In this document: piece by piece, positions 36,803 to 46,400 of the stretch
How the letters are laid out: every line of letters begins with the position of its first letter
Position numbering within the stretch: position 1 is the first letter of the stretch
Source of the DNA: Candidatus Poribacteria bacterium
Lineage (GTDB): Bacteria > Poribacteria > WGA-4E > PCPOR2b
Length of the DNA: 51,827 nucleotides
Direction: 5' to 3'
Assembly: GCA_022822005.1 (NCBI GenBank)
Contig: JAJECO010000069.1
Location: 1 to 51,827, forward strand
Position numbers and translations under genes: made by a program
Notes under the pieces: generated by a model
The model's database searches: none
Seen by the model: only the letters and a program-made list of their open reading frames with translations
Told to the model about the DNA's origin: nothing

Positions 36803-37645
36803 ATGATTGTTGACACGCACGTCCACGTATGGGAGATTGATCCCCCCAAATATCCTGTCGGTCCGACCGCGCCCACCTGGAACTCCTATCCGGACGAACC
36901 GGGGACAGCCGACGAACTGTTGGCAGAGATGGACACACATGGCGTGGATTGGACGGTGCTGGTGCAGACCAGTTGGTCCACATGGGACAACGGCTACATC
37001 GCTGATTCCGTAGAACGTTTCCCAGGCCGCTTCATCGGGCATGGACTGATCGACCCGCAGTACCCAGGCAACGCGGAACAGGTGCGCTACTGGATAAAGG
37101 ATCGGGGGTTGGCTGGCTTTCGTCTACATCCAATGTATTACCCTGACGAAAAGATACTGTTGACCCGTCAGAACGAACCGATGTGGGAGGAGATCGCTTC
37201 ACTGGATGCGATTATCCAATTCCATCTGCGGGCAGCGTTCGCAGATCAGGTAGCGGTAATTGCGGATCGACACCCATCGCTGAAACTGATTCTTGACCAC
37301 ATGGGTTATCCTGAAGTAGGCGCGGACGCAGCGGAATTTCAACCGATCGTTGATCTCGCCCAGCACGATAACATCTATCTGAAGCTGTCGGATGTCGCCG
37401 GGCGCTCCAGCCAAGATTTCCCCTATACAGACGTGCATCCCTTCATTGAGAAGCTGGTAGGCGCGTTTGGAGCCGAGCGGATGGTGTGGGGAACGGGATA
37501 TCCGGGGCATCACCGTCTCAAGCATAATTGGCCGACCTTAGATCAGGAGTTGCACCTTGTCCAAGAGGGGCTGCCTTTCCTGAACGATGCACAGCGCGAA
37601 AAGATTTTAGGTGGCACAGCGGCGGAGATTTGGGAATTGACATAG
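36803..37645 (+). CDS. TIM-barrel amidohydrolase (lactonase-like)
   Basis: A 280-residue amidohydrolase of the same broad type as that at 28869. Metal ligands are in VDTHVHVW (HxH), LILDHMGY and WGTGYPGHH, where the usual WGSD Asp is replaced by Gly. Family relatives hydrolyse lactones such as 2-pyrone-4,6-dicarboxylate. The start is ATG 36803, with AAGGGG 8 bases upstream; the frame could also start at TTG 36800. It is the third gene of a catabolic unit, separated from the second by the palindrome. Confidence 0.88.
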   Translation: MIVDTHVHVWEIDPPKYPVGPTAPTWNSYPDEPGTADELLAEMDTHGVDWTVLVQTSWSTWDNGYIADSVERFPGRFIGHGLIDPQYPGNAEQVRYWIKDRGLAGFRLHPMYYPDEKILLTRQNEPMWEEIASLDAIIQFHLRAAFADQVAVIADRHPSLKLILDHMGYPEVGADAAEFQPIVDLAQHDNIYLKLSDVAGRSSQDFPYTDVHPFIEKLVGAFGAERMVWGTGYPGHHRLKHNWPTLDQELHLVQEGLPFLNDAQREKILGGTAAEIWELT

Positions 37646-37739
37646 CATTGTCTTACACAAATGACCTTTGATGTAAACCCGCTTCTGAATATCTGAATAA
37701 TTGTGTCGCATCATTCGGGGAAACTTACAAGCAGCTACA

Positions 37740-37812
37740 GTTGTTCATCAGTTCACTGGTTCATTAGTTCAGTAATTACCCAATGAACCAATTACCCAAT
37801 AAACTGATTTAC
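37740..37812. repeat. Low-complexity GTTCA-type repeat tract
   Basis: A spacer tract with recurring TTCATCAGTTCA, TGGTTCATTAGTTCAG, then inverted ATGAACCAATTACC units. It lies between the amidohydrolase and the PfkB gene and has no coding character. Confidence 0.5.
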
Positions 37813-37852
37813 GTTTCACTCTCGTTCTATACTTGATAATCGGGGGTTTCCC

Positions 37853-38782
37853 ATGAACCAAGATAACTCTCCAGATGTCATTGGGATTGGCACATGCACA
37901 GCCGATATGCTCTTTGTCGTTTCTCAACCACCGACCTATGGACGATCATGGCGCGCTTCTCAATACTTGCGCCAGGGTGGTGGACCTGTTTCAACGGCAC
38001 TCGTTACCCTTGCCCGGTTGGGGATCTCCACCCGTTTCATCGGAAGAGCCGGCGCTGATCCCGAAGGTGTGTTCATCCGGGAAGAATTTCAGAAGGACGG
38101 GGTAGATGTCAGCCGATTCATGCTTGAACCGAATGTCTTCTCCCGTGCTGTTCTGGTTCTCGTGGATCAGACCACCGGTGAACGCTGCTTCACGTCCCGC
38201 AGGGAGACCCACACTCCCTTGAGTGTATCAGATCTCGATCGCCAAGAGATTGAATCTGCCAAGGTCCTGCACTTAGATGATGCTGACGAAGCATCGGTCC
38301 AAGCGGCAGAGTGGGCAAAAGCAGCGGGGGTGACTGTGACGTTGGACGGCACGTGGCACAGTGAAGAACTTGTGGATCTGCTCCTGCCTTTGGTCGATAT
38401 GCCTATCGTATCGGAGGTCTTTGCACAAGGCTGGATGCCCGACGCGCCGCCTGAAGCGGTTGTAGAGCGACTGTGCGAATTGGGTGCCCGCATCGCGGCG
38501 GTGACACTCGGCGAACAGGGCTGTGTTGCGCAATGGGAAGGTGGCACCTTCACGCTTCCAGCCTTTCCGGTTGAGGTGGTGGATACCACCGGTGCGGGAG
38601 ATGCGTTTCACGGTGGGTTCATCTACGGTGTGCTGCAAGACTGGGACGCAGCAGAAATAATCAGATTCGCCTCGGCTGTTGCTTCGCTCAACTGCCGTCA
38701 ACTCGGCGGGCGCACGGGCCTGCCAACGGTGGGAGAGGTCCATCAATTCTTGGCGCAGTTTCCCGGAACGGACAGCCAATGA
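37853..38782 (+). CDS. PfkB-family carbohydrate kinase
   Basis: A 309-residue ribokinase-fold enzyme. The first signature lies in LRQGGGPVSTALVTLARLG near residues 43-61. The second, with the catalytic Asp and anion hole, is VDTTGAGDAFHGGF in the C-terminal part. Family members phosphorylate sugars, nucleosides or keto-deoxy acids. It is 207 bases after the amidohydrolase and may serve the same catabolic pathway, for example as a 2-keto-3-deoxygluconate-type kinase, though no specificity motif is clear. The gene is convergent with hslU. Confidence 0.92.
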   Translation: MNQDNSPDVIGIGTCTADMLFVVSQPPTYGRSWRASQYLRQGGGPVSTALVTLARLGISTRFIGRAGADPEGVFIREEFQKDGVDVSRFMLEPNVFSRAVLVLVDQTTGERCFTSRRETHTPLSVSDLDRQEIESAKVLHLDDADEASVQAAEWAKAAGVTVTLDGTWHSEELVDLLLPLVDMPIVSEVFAQGWMPDAPPEAVVERLCELGARIAAVTLGEQGCVAQWEGGTFTLPAFPVEVVDTTGAGDAFHGGFIYGVLQDWDAAEIIRFASAVASLNCRQLGGRTGLPTVGEVHQFLAQFPGTDSQ

Positions 38783-38844
38783 ATTAAGTTCGGTTTCGTG
38801 CGAATCTGTTTATTGCACAGGTGTTGTTGGGCTGCACAGACGTA

Positions 38845-40341
38845 TCAGAGAATATACTTGCTGATGTCTTCGTCCTTCACAATTTCGGATAGCTGACCGG
38901 TGACGTACGCAGCATCGACTATGATCGCTTTTTCCGCCAAGTCTGGTGCGTCGAAGGAGAGTTCATCAAAGAGTTTTTCCATGATGGTGTGGAGACGGCG
39001 CGCTCCGATATCCTCTACCGATTCATTCACCTGAAAAGCTAAGGCAGCAATCTCATCAATTGCATCCTCCGTGATGGTCACATCGATACCTTCCGTTTTC
39101 AGCATGGCGATATATTGCTTCTCCAACGCGTTCTTCGGTTCGGTGAGGATACGTTTGAAGTCTGCCTCATTTAGGCTCTTCAGTTCTACGCGAATTGGGA
39201 ACCGTCCCTGCAATTCTGGAATGAGATCCGATGGCTTGGACACGTGAAATGCGCCGGAGGCGACAAATAAGATGTGATCGGTGCGAACCATACCGTGTTT
39301 TGTCATCACGGTGCTTCCCTCGATAATCGGTAAGATATCGCGTTGGACGCCTTCTCGCGAAACATCGGGCCCCGCCTTCGACTCACGTCCTGCAATTTTA
39401 TCAATCTCATCCAGAAAAACGATGCCTGAGTTTTCGACACGGGCAACGGCGTCGCTAATCACATTGTCCATATCGATCAGTTTTTCTGCCTCTTCTTGTG
39501 CGAGGATCTGACGTGCTTCAGAGATCGGTACGCGACGTTTTTTCTCCTGCTTGGGCAGAATACTACCAAACATATCCTTTAGGTTGATATCCATCTCCTC
39601 AATACCACTTGGAGAAAAGATTTCGACAAAAGGAACGGTTCGGTTACTTACATTGATTTCAATGGGTTTATCCTCTAATTTCCCATCTCTCAGGCGTTGA
39701 CGAAACTTTTCCCGTGTCCGCAGGTATCTTTCCTGTTCCTGCTCACTAATCTCCGTTCTTTCAGCTGCATCGAACTGCTGCATCGCTATCGCCAGTGGAT
39801 CCACTTCGCCCGGGGTCTGGCTCTCTCCATCTTCATCGGTAAGTCCAGCATCCTTTTCACCAGAATCGGGACTCATCTGTGACCGGGGCGGCGGTATCAA
39901 GAAATCTAAGAGACGTTCCTCGGTGAGTTCAAGCGCTTTCTCTTTGACTATCTCTGCCTGTTCAGATTTCACCATATTAACTGCGAGGTCTGCAAGATCT
40001 CGAATCATCGATTCCACGTCGCGCCCAACATAGCCAACTTCCGTATATTTTGAAGCCTCTACCTTGATAAATGGTGCTTCTACCAGACGCGCAAGTCGCC
40101 TCGCAATTTCGGTCTTTCCAACCCCTGTCGTTCCAATCATGATGATATTCTTGGGGGCGACCTCATCCCGCATGTCGTCCTCAAGCATCTGGCGACGCGC
40201 CCGGTTGCGAAGTGCGATAGCGACCGAACGTTTCGCCTCCGCTTGACCGATAATATATTTATCGAGTTCTTCAACAATTTGTCTGGGGGTTAATGCGTCC
40301 GCCAACGTCTTTTGGTTCGAAAAAGAACTGAGTGTTGACAA
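38845..40341 (-). CDS. hslU: ATP-dependent protease ATPase subunit HslU
   Basis: A 498-residue AAA+ unfoldase of the HslUV protease. Walker A is GTTGVGKTE, Walker B is [11 protein letters not shown], the pore loop is in [12 protein letters not shown], and [19 protein letters not shown] is the N-terminal family signature. The C-terminus ends in DISKYIL, which would dock into HslV. It is about 50 residues longer than typical, mostly in the I domain. The frame begins at TTG 40341, supported by GGAGG 6 bases upstream. It follows hslV after a spacer holding a palindromic repeat. Confidence 0.95.
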   Translation of the reverse strand: MSTLSSFSNQKTLADALTPRQIVEELDKYIIGQAEAKRSVAIALRNRARRQMLEDDMRDEVAPKNIIMIGTTGVGKTEIARRLARLVEAPFIKVEASKYTEVGYVGRDVESMIRDLADLAVNMVKSEQAEIVKEKALELTEERLLDFLIPPPRSQMSPDSGEKDAGLTDEDGESQTPGEVDPLAIAMQQFDAAERTEISEQEQERYLRTREKFRQRLRDGKLEDKPIEINVSNRTVPFVEIFSPSGIEEMDINLKDMFGSILPKQEKKRRVPISEARQILAQEEAEKLIDMDNVISDAVARVENSGIVFLDEIDKIAGRESKAGPDVSREGVQRDILPIIEGSTVMTKHGMVRTDHILFVASGAFHVSKPSDLIPELQGRFPIRVELKSLNEADFKRILTEPKNALEKQYIAMLKTEGIDVTITEDAIDEIAALAFQVNESVEDIGARRLHTIMEKLFDELSFDAPDLAEKAIIVDAAYVTGQLSEIVKDEDISKYIL

Positions 40342-40365
40342 TGTGTGCCTCCGTTTTCTACACTC

Positions 40366-40428
40366 TAGGACTTACGCAGCCAACTGTAGGTGGGGCATCT
40401 TGCCCCGCGTTGAAATGCGCACGTCCTA
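40366..40428. repeat. Palindromic dispersed repeat, copy 2, inside the hslVU operon
   Basis: TAGGACTTACGCA at the left and TGCGCACGTCCTA at the right form imperfect inverted arms around CTGTAGGTGGGGCATCTTGC and its hairpin partner. It matches the copy at 15905-15965 in both arms and in the inner hairpin GGGGCATCTTGCCCC. It occupies most of the 118-base hslV-hslU gap. Confidence 0.85.
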
Positions 40429-40459
40429 TATTCGTTATTGAGTAGCGATAATTCCGAGT

Positions 40460-40993
40460 CTAAATTTCAAGCGTGTCGATTTGAATGCTGTCATTGGTAT
40501 AAACGCAAATTTCGCTCGTTATTTTTAGCGATTCTTCGACAACTTCTTTGGCAGTGAGCGAGGAATGTTTCAATAAGGCTCTCGCTGAAGATAGGGCGAT
40601 AGAACCGCCGGATCCAATACTGAGGATCCCATCGTCCGGCTCAAGCACATCACCGGTCCCAGAGAGGAGATAACCGCTTTCCGCATCCACTGCAACTATC
40701 AGTGCCTCTGACCGTCGGAGTACGCGATCGCTTCGCCAATCCCTTGCGAACTCGACAGCCGATCTTTGAAGATTTCCGCGATATTCATCTAATTTTTTTT
40801 CAAGGTTTTCAAATAGAGTGAGCGCGTCCGCAGCTGAGCCGGCAAATCCTAACAACACCTGATCGTCATAGGCACGCCGAATTTTCTTCGCTCCGTGTTT
40901 AATTGCCGTATCTCCCAGAGTGACCTGTCCATCGCCGCCAATAGCAATCTGATTGTCACGCCGTACAGAGAGAATTGTTGTTGATCTGATCAT
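40460..40993 (-). CDS. hslV: ATP-dependent protease peptidase subunit HslV
   Basis: A 177-residue proteasome-like threonine peptidase. The N-terminus MIRSTTILSVRRDN is expected to be processed before the Thr pair so that Thr5 becomes the nucleophile. GGDGQVTLG and Lys in HGAKKIRR follow, and LLGFAGSAADALTLFE, the conserved HslV signature, lies near residue 48. ATG 40993 has AAGGGG just upstream. It is the first subunit gene, transcribed before hslU on the minus strand. Confidence 0.96.
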   Translation of the reverse strand: MIRSTTILSVRRDNQIAIGGDGQVTLGDTAIKHGAKKIRRAYDDQVLLGFAGSAADALTLFENLEKKLDEYRGNLQRSAVEFARDWRSDRVLRRSEALIVAVDAESGYLLSGTGDVLEPDDGILSIGSGGSIALSSARALLKHSSLTAKEVVEESLKITSEICVYTNDSIQIDTLEI

Positions 40994-41043
40994 TAGAACC
41001 CCTTACACATAAAACGTACAATAAACATAAAGATGATGAGTCC

Positions 41044-41715
41044 TCAATATAATATCCCGATAAAGTGAAACACCAGAAAGCAGAGAAATTGCATAATCCC
41101 GATAAAGAGCCCGCACCGGATACCTCCCACAATGATGTGGTATCTGCGAAGATAATACGGGGAGAATAGAAAGGTCAGCGCAAGCCCTATAGGAACGGAA
41201 ATAGGAACTGAGCCGATATAGGGGAAATAGGAGAAGCGGATTGCGTTCCAGTTCCATAGCCGTGCAGATCCCAGTTGGTCAAAGATAGTGCTGCTGGCGA
41301 ACGCGATACCTCCAACGATCAATGCGGGGATGTAGGGCCGTTCCCAAACTTCGTCAAGGCGATGATAGATGTAGATGATTATTGTTACCCCAACTACCCA
41401 AGTTAGGAGCAGGCTCAAGGGCACAGCGGCTACCGGGATATCACGCAGACTCAGATAGGATAACAATCCCACATTTTTCGAAAACAGCCAATCCAGGGGA
41501 ATATAGGTAACTGACGCAATAACCCCGACAATCACACTACGCGACAGATGTGAAGAGTGGTCCCATGGTCGGCTGACATAGCCAAACAGGGATCCCACCA
41601 CAAGAACGTTCAGATAAAGCAGCCGAATTGAACCGAGTTTGGCATTTATCAAGAATGTCAAGAGAGTGGTAATACTCGCAATAATGACAGCTTTATCGGT
41701 TCGGCTGATGGTCAT
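41044..41715 (-). CDS. Integral membrane protein of unknown function
   Basis: A 223-residue protein with about six hydrophobic helices and short polar loops; no signal peptide or soluble domain. Loops contain RPWDHSSHLSR and SARLWNWNAIRFSYFP, which may mark a conserved family, but I do not recognise it. It lies 50 bases before hslV and 62 after the metallophosphoesterase on the same strand, so all four genes could share a transcript. Confidence 0.7.
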   Translation of the reverse strand: MTISRTDKAVIIASITTLLTFLINAKLGSIRLLYLNVLVVGSLFGYVSRPWDHSSHLSRSVIVGVIASVTYIPLDWLFSKNVGLLSYLSLRDIPVAAVPLSLLLTWVVGVTIIIYIYHRLDEVWERPYIPALIVGGIAFASSTIFDQLGSARLWNWNAIRFSYFPYIGSVPISVPIGLALTFLFSPYYLRRYHIIVGGIRCGLFIGIMQFLCFLVFHFIGILY

Positions 41716-41777
41716 TGAAGATCAGGGATTAAGGATTCAGGGTTAGCGGTCAGAATTTGAGAGTTAGTTAATATCAC

Positions 41778-42515
41778 TTAGCGCCCAGTTGCCAATCGGT
41801 CGGCGTGCCATGTGGGCAGACCAGCTTCGCGAATTTTGCGCTGTGCAGCCTGAATGTCGTATTCAACCCGCTTTATACAGATCATGTTCTCGTCGGTGTC
41901 AAGGAGAGCAAAACTGGCTTGGGGATTGAGATCGCGTGGCTGACCAACGGATCCGGGATTAATTAGATACTGCTTGTCTTCTGAGAGGCTGTAGTAAAAT
42001 TCATCATCTTCTGGGTAGCACTGGGCGAATTTCGATTCTGTTGAGTAGATCATCGGAAGATGTGTATGTCCATAAAACACAATCCAACTCTGATTTCGAT
42101 ACAAGATTGGTCGCGCATCCCAGTGGCCCATGATATAGAAATCCTCGTCATGAGGACTCCCGTGCGCTATTTGAATCTCCTCCTCAAGTGTTATCGGTCC
42201 TTGAGGCATACGTTGCAGATAGTCTCTATTATCGGGCCGTATCTGAACGCGTGCCCACATCGCACTGGCATGAGCGAGATTTTGAAAGCTTCTGCCGTCC
42301 TCAATACCAGCAATAACCTTGTCGTGATTCCCACGAACCATGGCGTCAGGCTTGAGCTCTTTCAGTCGGTCAACAGTCTCATTTGGCTGGGCGCCGTAGC
42401 CAACAATATCACCTAGAAAAACAATTCTATCAACTCGCTCCTCAGCAATTGCCGATAGGACGGCATTAAATGCGTCAAGGTTTGCATGAACATCGCTGAA
42501 AATAAAGTATCGCAT
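41778..42515 (-). CDS. YfcE/MJ0936-type metallophosphoesterase
   Basis: A 245-residue calcineurin-like phosphoesterase. All family motifs are present: DVHAN near the N-terminus, FLGDIVGYG, VRGNHDK, IAHGSP and YGHTHLPM. These bind two metal ions. The family includes phosphodiesterases and protein phosphatases; substrate cannot be stated. It starts at ATG 42515 and heads the minus-strand group with the membrane protein and hslVU. Confidence 0.93.
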   Translation of the reverse strand: MRYFIFSDVHANLDAFNAVLSAIAEERVDRIVFLGDIVGYGAQPNETVDRLKELKPDAMVRGNHDKVIAGIEDGRSFQNLAHASAMWARVQIRPDNRDYLQRMPQGPITLEEEIQIAHGSPHDEDFYIMGHWDARPILYRNQSWIVFYGHTHLPMIYSTESKFAQCYPEDDEFYYSLSEDKQYLINPGSVGQPRDLNPQASFALLDTDENMICIKRVEYDIQAAQRKIREAGLPTWHADRLATGR

Positions 42516-42623
42516 TCGTTTATCCCGAAGATAGCCACATTATAGCGTCTCCCCCGTAGTGCCGTAAAACCAACAGTCAATCCACAAAACTACTGTGAAC
42601 TAACGCGGGATAATCGCTATAAT

Positions 42624-42851
42624 TTATGATGAATTAGAGAAATAAGTAGACATTTGCCAACAATGCCCATTTTTGCGAAGTTCCCAAAGTCCCCCTGACA
42701 ATGGTTTCCCCCCTGATAAGTCCCGATCCATCTTTCCCCCCTGACAAGTGGCACATCCCGATAAAATCGGGGGAGGGGCTAAGGGGGTTGGGGATTTAGG
42801 GGGTTGGCTGTGCATTGGGAGTGTCTAAGTAATTCTAAAATCTACCATAAT
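42624..42851. mobile_element. MITE-like element, copy 2
   Basis: The left end (TTATGATGAATTAGAGAAAT then AAGTAGACATT) and the right end (GTGTCTAAGTAATTC then CTACCATAA) are inverted relative to each other. The core has CCCCCTGACAATGG, a duplicated CCCCCCTGA stretch and GGGGGATTTAGGGGGTT-like runs. At 228 bases it is the longest copy, apparently through an internal duplication. Confidence 0.7.
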
Positions 42852-43150
42852 TGCAAAAACTCATACCAAAAACTTACTTGGAGCAGAACTTGAGTCACTG
42901 AATGTATCTTCTTATTCGCTTTGCTTTTCCAACCATCTTTCTAAGAATCGGATATCTTCGTTGATGAAAGGGCGCCCCCTTTCAAAAACTTGATCGCTAT
43001 ATTGCGGAAATGGTCAATCGATCCTTCGTTTGTTGTCGGAAAAATCGCAAGCCGAAGCTAAGTTGATTATAACAGGGATTTGAATTATCCGCAAGTGAAA
43101 TTAGAAAAAGGACGGGGGCATTTAGTTTTACTGAATGTGCATTTGCTGTT

Positions 43151-43223
43151 AGCCCCGGAGGGGCGACATGTTTATAGAATATCGGACCCACCATACACAA
43201 AAGCCCCAGCGGGGCGACATGTG
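43151..43223. repeat. Pair of GCCCC-hairpin GGGGCGACATG repeats
   Basis: AGCCCCGGAGGGGCGACATG at 43151-43170 and AGCCCCAGCGGGGCGACATG at 43202-43221 share 18 of 20 bases. Each can form a GCCCC/GGGGC hairpin. They are direct repeats 51 bases apart. Confidence 0.75.
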
Positions 43224-43364
43224 AGAACGTAAGCGTGATACGTAATAGGTACAGCATCGGAGGTAAGGATGCAGATTAACGCTGATTCACACAGATAGAA
43301 ACTGCGAAGGGCAAACATCTGTGAGAGGGGCCTCCCCGATGAATCGGAATTCAAAGCAACTTGT

Positions 43365-43460
43365 CTTTCCCCCTTATCAGAGGGGTTCAGGAGGACTTTG
43401 GAAACTTTGCGAAGGTTGGAGTTATTGGTAATGTCCACTTATTTCTATAATTCACCATAG
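43365..43460. mobile_element. Partial MITE-like element, inverted orientation
   Basis: Read on the minus strand, this begins ATGGTGAATTATAGAAATAA, continues with a GTGGACATT box, and reaches the AAAGTCC and AGGGGGAAAG core, matching the left half of the other copies. The far terminal repeat is missing, so it is a truncated or decayed copy. It lies just downstream of the subtilase stop. Confidence 0.6.
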
Positions 43461-43469
43461 TATGCCCTC

Positions 43470-46400
43470 TCACTTGATTATCGCAATCTTGCCAGTCTTT
43501 CTCAGCTCCTCAAATTCCATAACATAGACATAAACTCCGCTTGTTACCTCTGTTGCCATCTGGTTGAGCAGCAACCACTCGCCACGACCAGCATCGGAAG
43601 CGGTAACAGTCAATCTGTTAAGACGTTCTCCGTTGGTATTATAAATTTCAATCGTTGTTCCAGTAGGAAGACGATCAAACGTAACAGCAGCCTTGTGAAA
43701 TTCGCCAGGGCGCACGGGATTTGGGTAGACTCTCGCCTTTGAAAAATCCTTAAAATCATCGAAATCCGTTTTGAGAGGCACATCGAATGTCTGCGTTGCC
43801 TCTAGGAGGTTTATCGGATTCCGATCTGTATCCCGCACGTCCGAAACGGTGATCTCATAGGTGCGACCGGGAACGAGATCGGCCGCTCGGAAGGTGAGGA
43901 TGGCTCGCGTTCCCATCCGATCTCGAATTACGGATACAGGATTAATGCCAGCGAGTTGCTTTGGCTCCCGCAACAGATAGAGGCGCGAATTACCTGCGGA
44001 AGACCCCATCTGTTTGTCATAGGTAACAGTAACTTGATTATGTTGGATGTATGCAGCAGCAATCAGTTTGGGCGGGGTACGAGGCGTAACGGAAACCGGT
44101 TCAGCTTGGGCGGATTCGACTCCAGCCTCATTCTTTGCGGAGACAGTATACCAATAGGTTACGTCCTTCGTCACTTTTCGATCGAGGAAACCAACATAAT
44201 CCAAGTCTTCGGCTATTGCTTCAAAGCGGGTGGGTGTTTCATCTGGATCCCCCACGGCTCGATAGACAGTATAAGATACCGCCTCCTCCGGTGTTTCCCA
44301 GTCGATCCGAACTGCCCGTGCACTGAGTGGTGTGGCAGATAGTTCATAGGGCTGGATGCTCACAACGCTATTTGGATCGCTGGCATGGATGTGCGTGAAT
44401 GTAAGCAGGTTCTCCTCGCTGTTAAGATAGAGTTCGCTAAAGTTGTCTTTATCCAAGTCAACAAGGAATAGGGATGGTGTTTCCCAAGCATCATGATGCC
44501 AGATCGGAACGAAGTGTGGCGAAGTACCATCCACACTTGAACCGGGCATCCATTTGAACGCATAGACGCTTGGATTCGCAACTATTACCAGTTCGTTCCG
44601 TGAGTCGCCATCGACATCACCAGCCGCGATACTATTCCCTTTCAGATTGAATGGCGTGATCGCCTGCGACCATATTAACTGATAGCGCGAGCCACCCCTA
44701 CCCTCGGTTTGGGGAGTGGTGCCTGCGGGCGGGAAAGCGGTGAACACATGATATTTCCAACGCGGCAGCATCGACGGCAGATCTGCCCGCACTACCGTCC
44801 CTCCGACAATGAACTCAGGAATCCCGTCCCCGGTAAGGTCGCCTGCCGCAAGCTGAAAGGCATCTTCGACATCGAGTTTCAGCCGCCACGTTTCAACCAG
44901 CAGATTGTCGCCGACAGATTCGTAGATGAAGAGTTCACCCTCACTATCTCCTACCATTAACTCCAAGATCCCATTCGCATCGAAATCACCAATTGCAAAT
45001 CGTTTGCCGAAAACATTGGAACCCTCTGTCTCATTCTTGATGATGAGAATCTCATCATAAGTGTCGTTTCCACGGTTTTCAAAGATACGGATATTGTCGT
45101 TGAAATTGTCTGCTCCGATAATCTCTATCCTACCGTCATTGTCTAAGTCAGCAATCTGACCCGACGAGAGAAAGGTGGATTCCCAGATAATTTTTTCCGG
45201 ATAGCCGTTTTGGGTCACACTTTCGATGAGGAAGAGTCGGTCCCGTGTGCCAGATAGAATCTCTAACAACCCGTCTCCGTCGGTGTCTCCAACCGCTAAC
45301 GGCTTAGAATCAATCGCACCGGCATGTCGAAGCTGATAGCCGGCACCCGTCCGTTCATGGATCTCAATCCCTTGGGCTCCGCCGTCGGCGATTGGCAGTC
45401 CGACGATTTCAAGCATACCGTCCCGATCAAAATCTGCGGTGACACCGCCGAGATGCATCGGTGGAAGTGTAGTTAATGTCTCGACAAATCCGTTGGGTGA
45501 GACGGATCCGCTCGTAATCTCCGCCCGATAGAATTTTCCGCCGTTGTCGTCGACCGTCTCCAATCCGACATCGTTACGGGAGGTGATGAACAGATCGTAG
45601 CTCCCTGTATCGAGTGATAGCGAAAAGAAATGTTCCCGGCTTGCAGCGTTTTCCTCAATCGGTCTGAACGGAGCGGTCGCTTCACGCGCACGCTGGCTCA
45701 ATGTATTGATGGTGAAATCGTCGGTCGACCAAGAGACAGATGTGGCGTAGCTGCCCCTTGTGAGCTGGTTTTGAACCGTTACATTCCGCACTTGGGGTGC
45801 GGTGCGATCCACGGAGACGACAACTTCATCACGCAGAACCTTCCCCTCCAAGTTAGTGACCTCAAGGCGAAGGGTGTAGATACCTTCCGTTACCGCAGAC
45901 GTTTCCCAAATGAGCAGTGTTTCATTTATCTTTTGCTCCGAAGACGGCGCATTGATGGATTGAAACGTTGTTGGGACAGCCGATGGTCCATATAGTAGCT
46001 GCCACGTATTAAATTTGAATCCACCTGCGGTCCCAACAATCTCGATCTGATCTGAGCCGCCGCTGTGAGTTTCCGGCGAAAGAATATTTGCTTGTAAGGA
46101 AGCACTCGCCATCAGTGCCCGTGCCGCATTCAGATTTCCGGCACCAACGAGTTCCGGACTCTCTGTAATCGGATCAACGGTTGAAAGCAGAATCTGTCGG
46201 GTCTCGCGATGTGTCAGGCTCGGACGCTTCGATATAATCAGTCCAGCCACCCCAGACACATGTGCCGTTGCCATTGACGTGCCGGAGAGGGGACGGTATC
46301 GGTTATTGATATGCGTACTTAAGATGACATTGCCCGGCGCCCCGATGTCGATAGAGGCACCAAAGTTGGACTGATAAAACTTCTGTTTGTGTTGTTCAGT

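Larger units (their letters stand above)
42516..43469. other. Repeat-rich intergenic region of about 950 bases
   Basis: The region holds one complete MITE-like element (42624-42851), a partial one (43365-43460), two GGGGCGACATG hairpin repeats (43151-43223) and a CATTTAGTTTTACTG box near 43105 shared with 24004. Between 42912 and 43011 the minus strand has a short open stretch ending RFLERWLEKQSE and a stop, which may be a gene remnant. No intact gene is present. Confidence 0.6.

Noticed and set aside
42912-43011. Possible gene remnant on the minus strand ending FINEDIRFLERWLEKQSE and stop
   Set aside because: Short, without a start, interrupted upstream by a stop, and lying in repeat-rich DNA. 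Only a database search could give it an identity.
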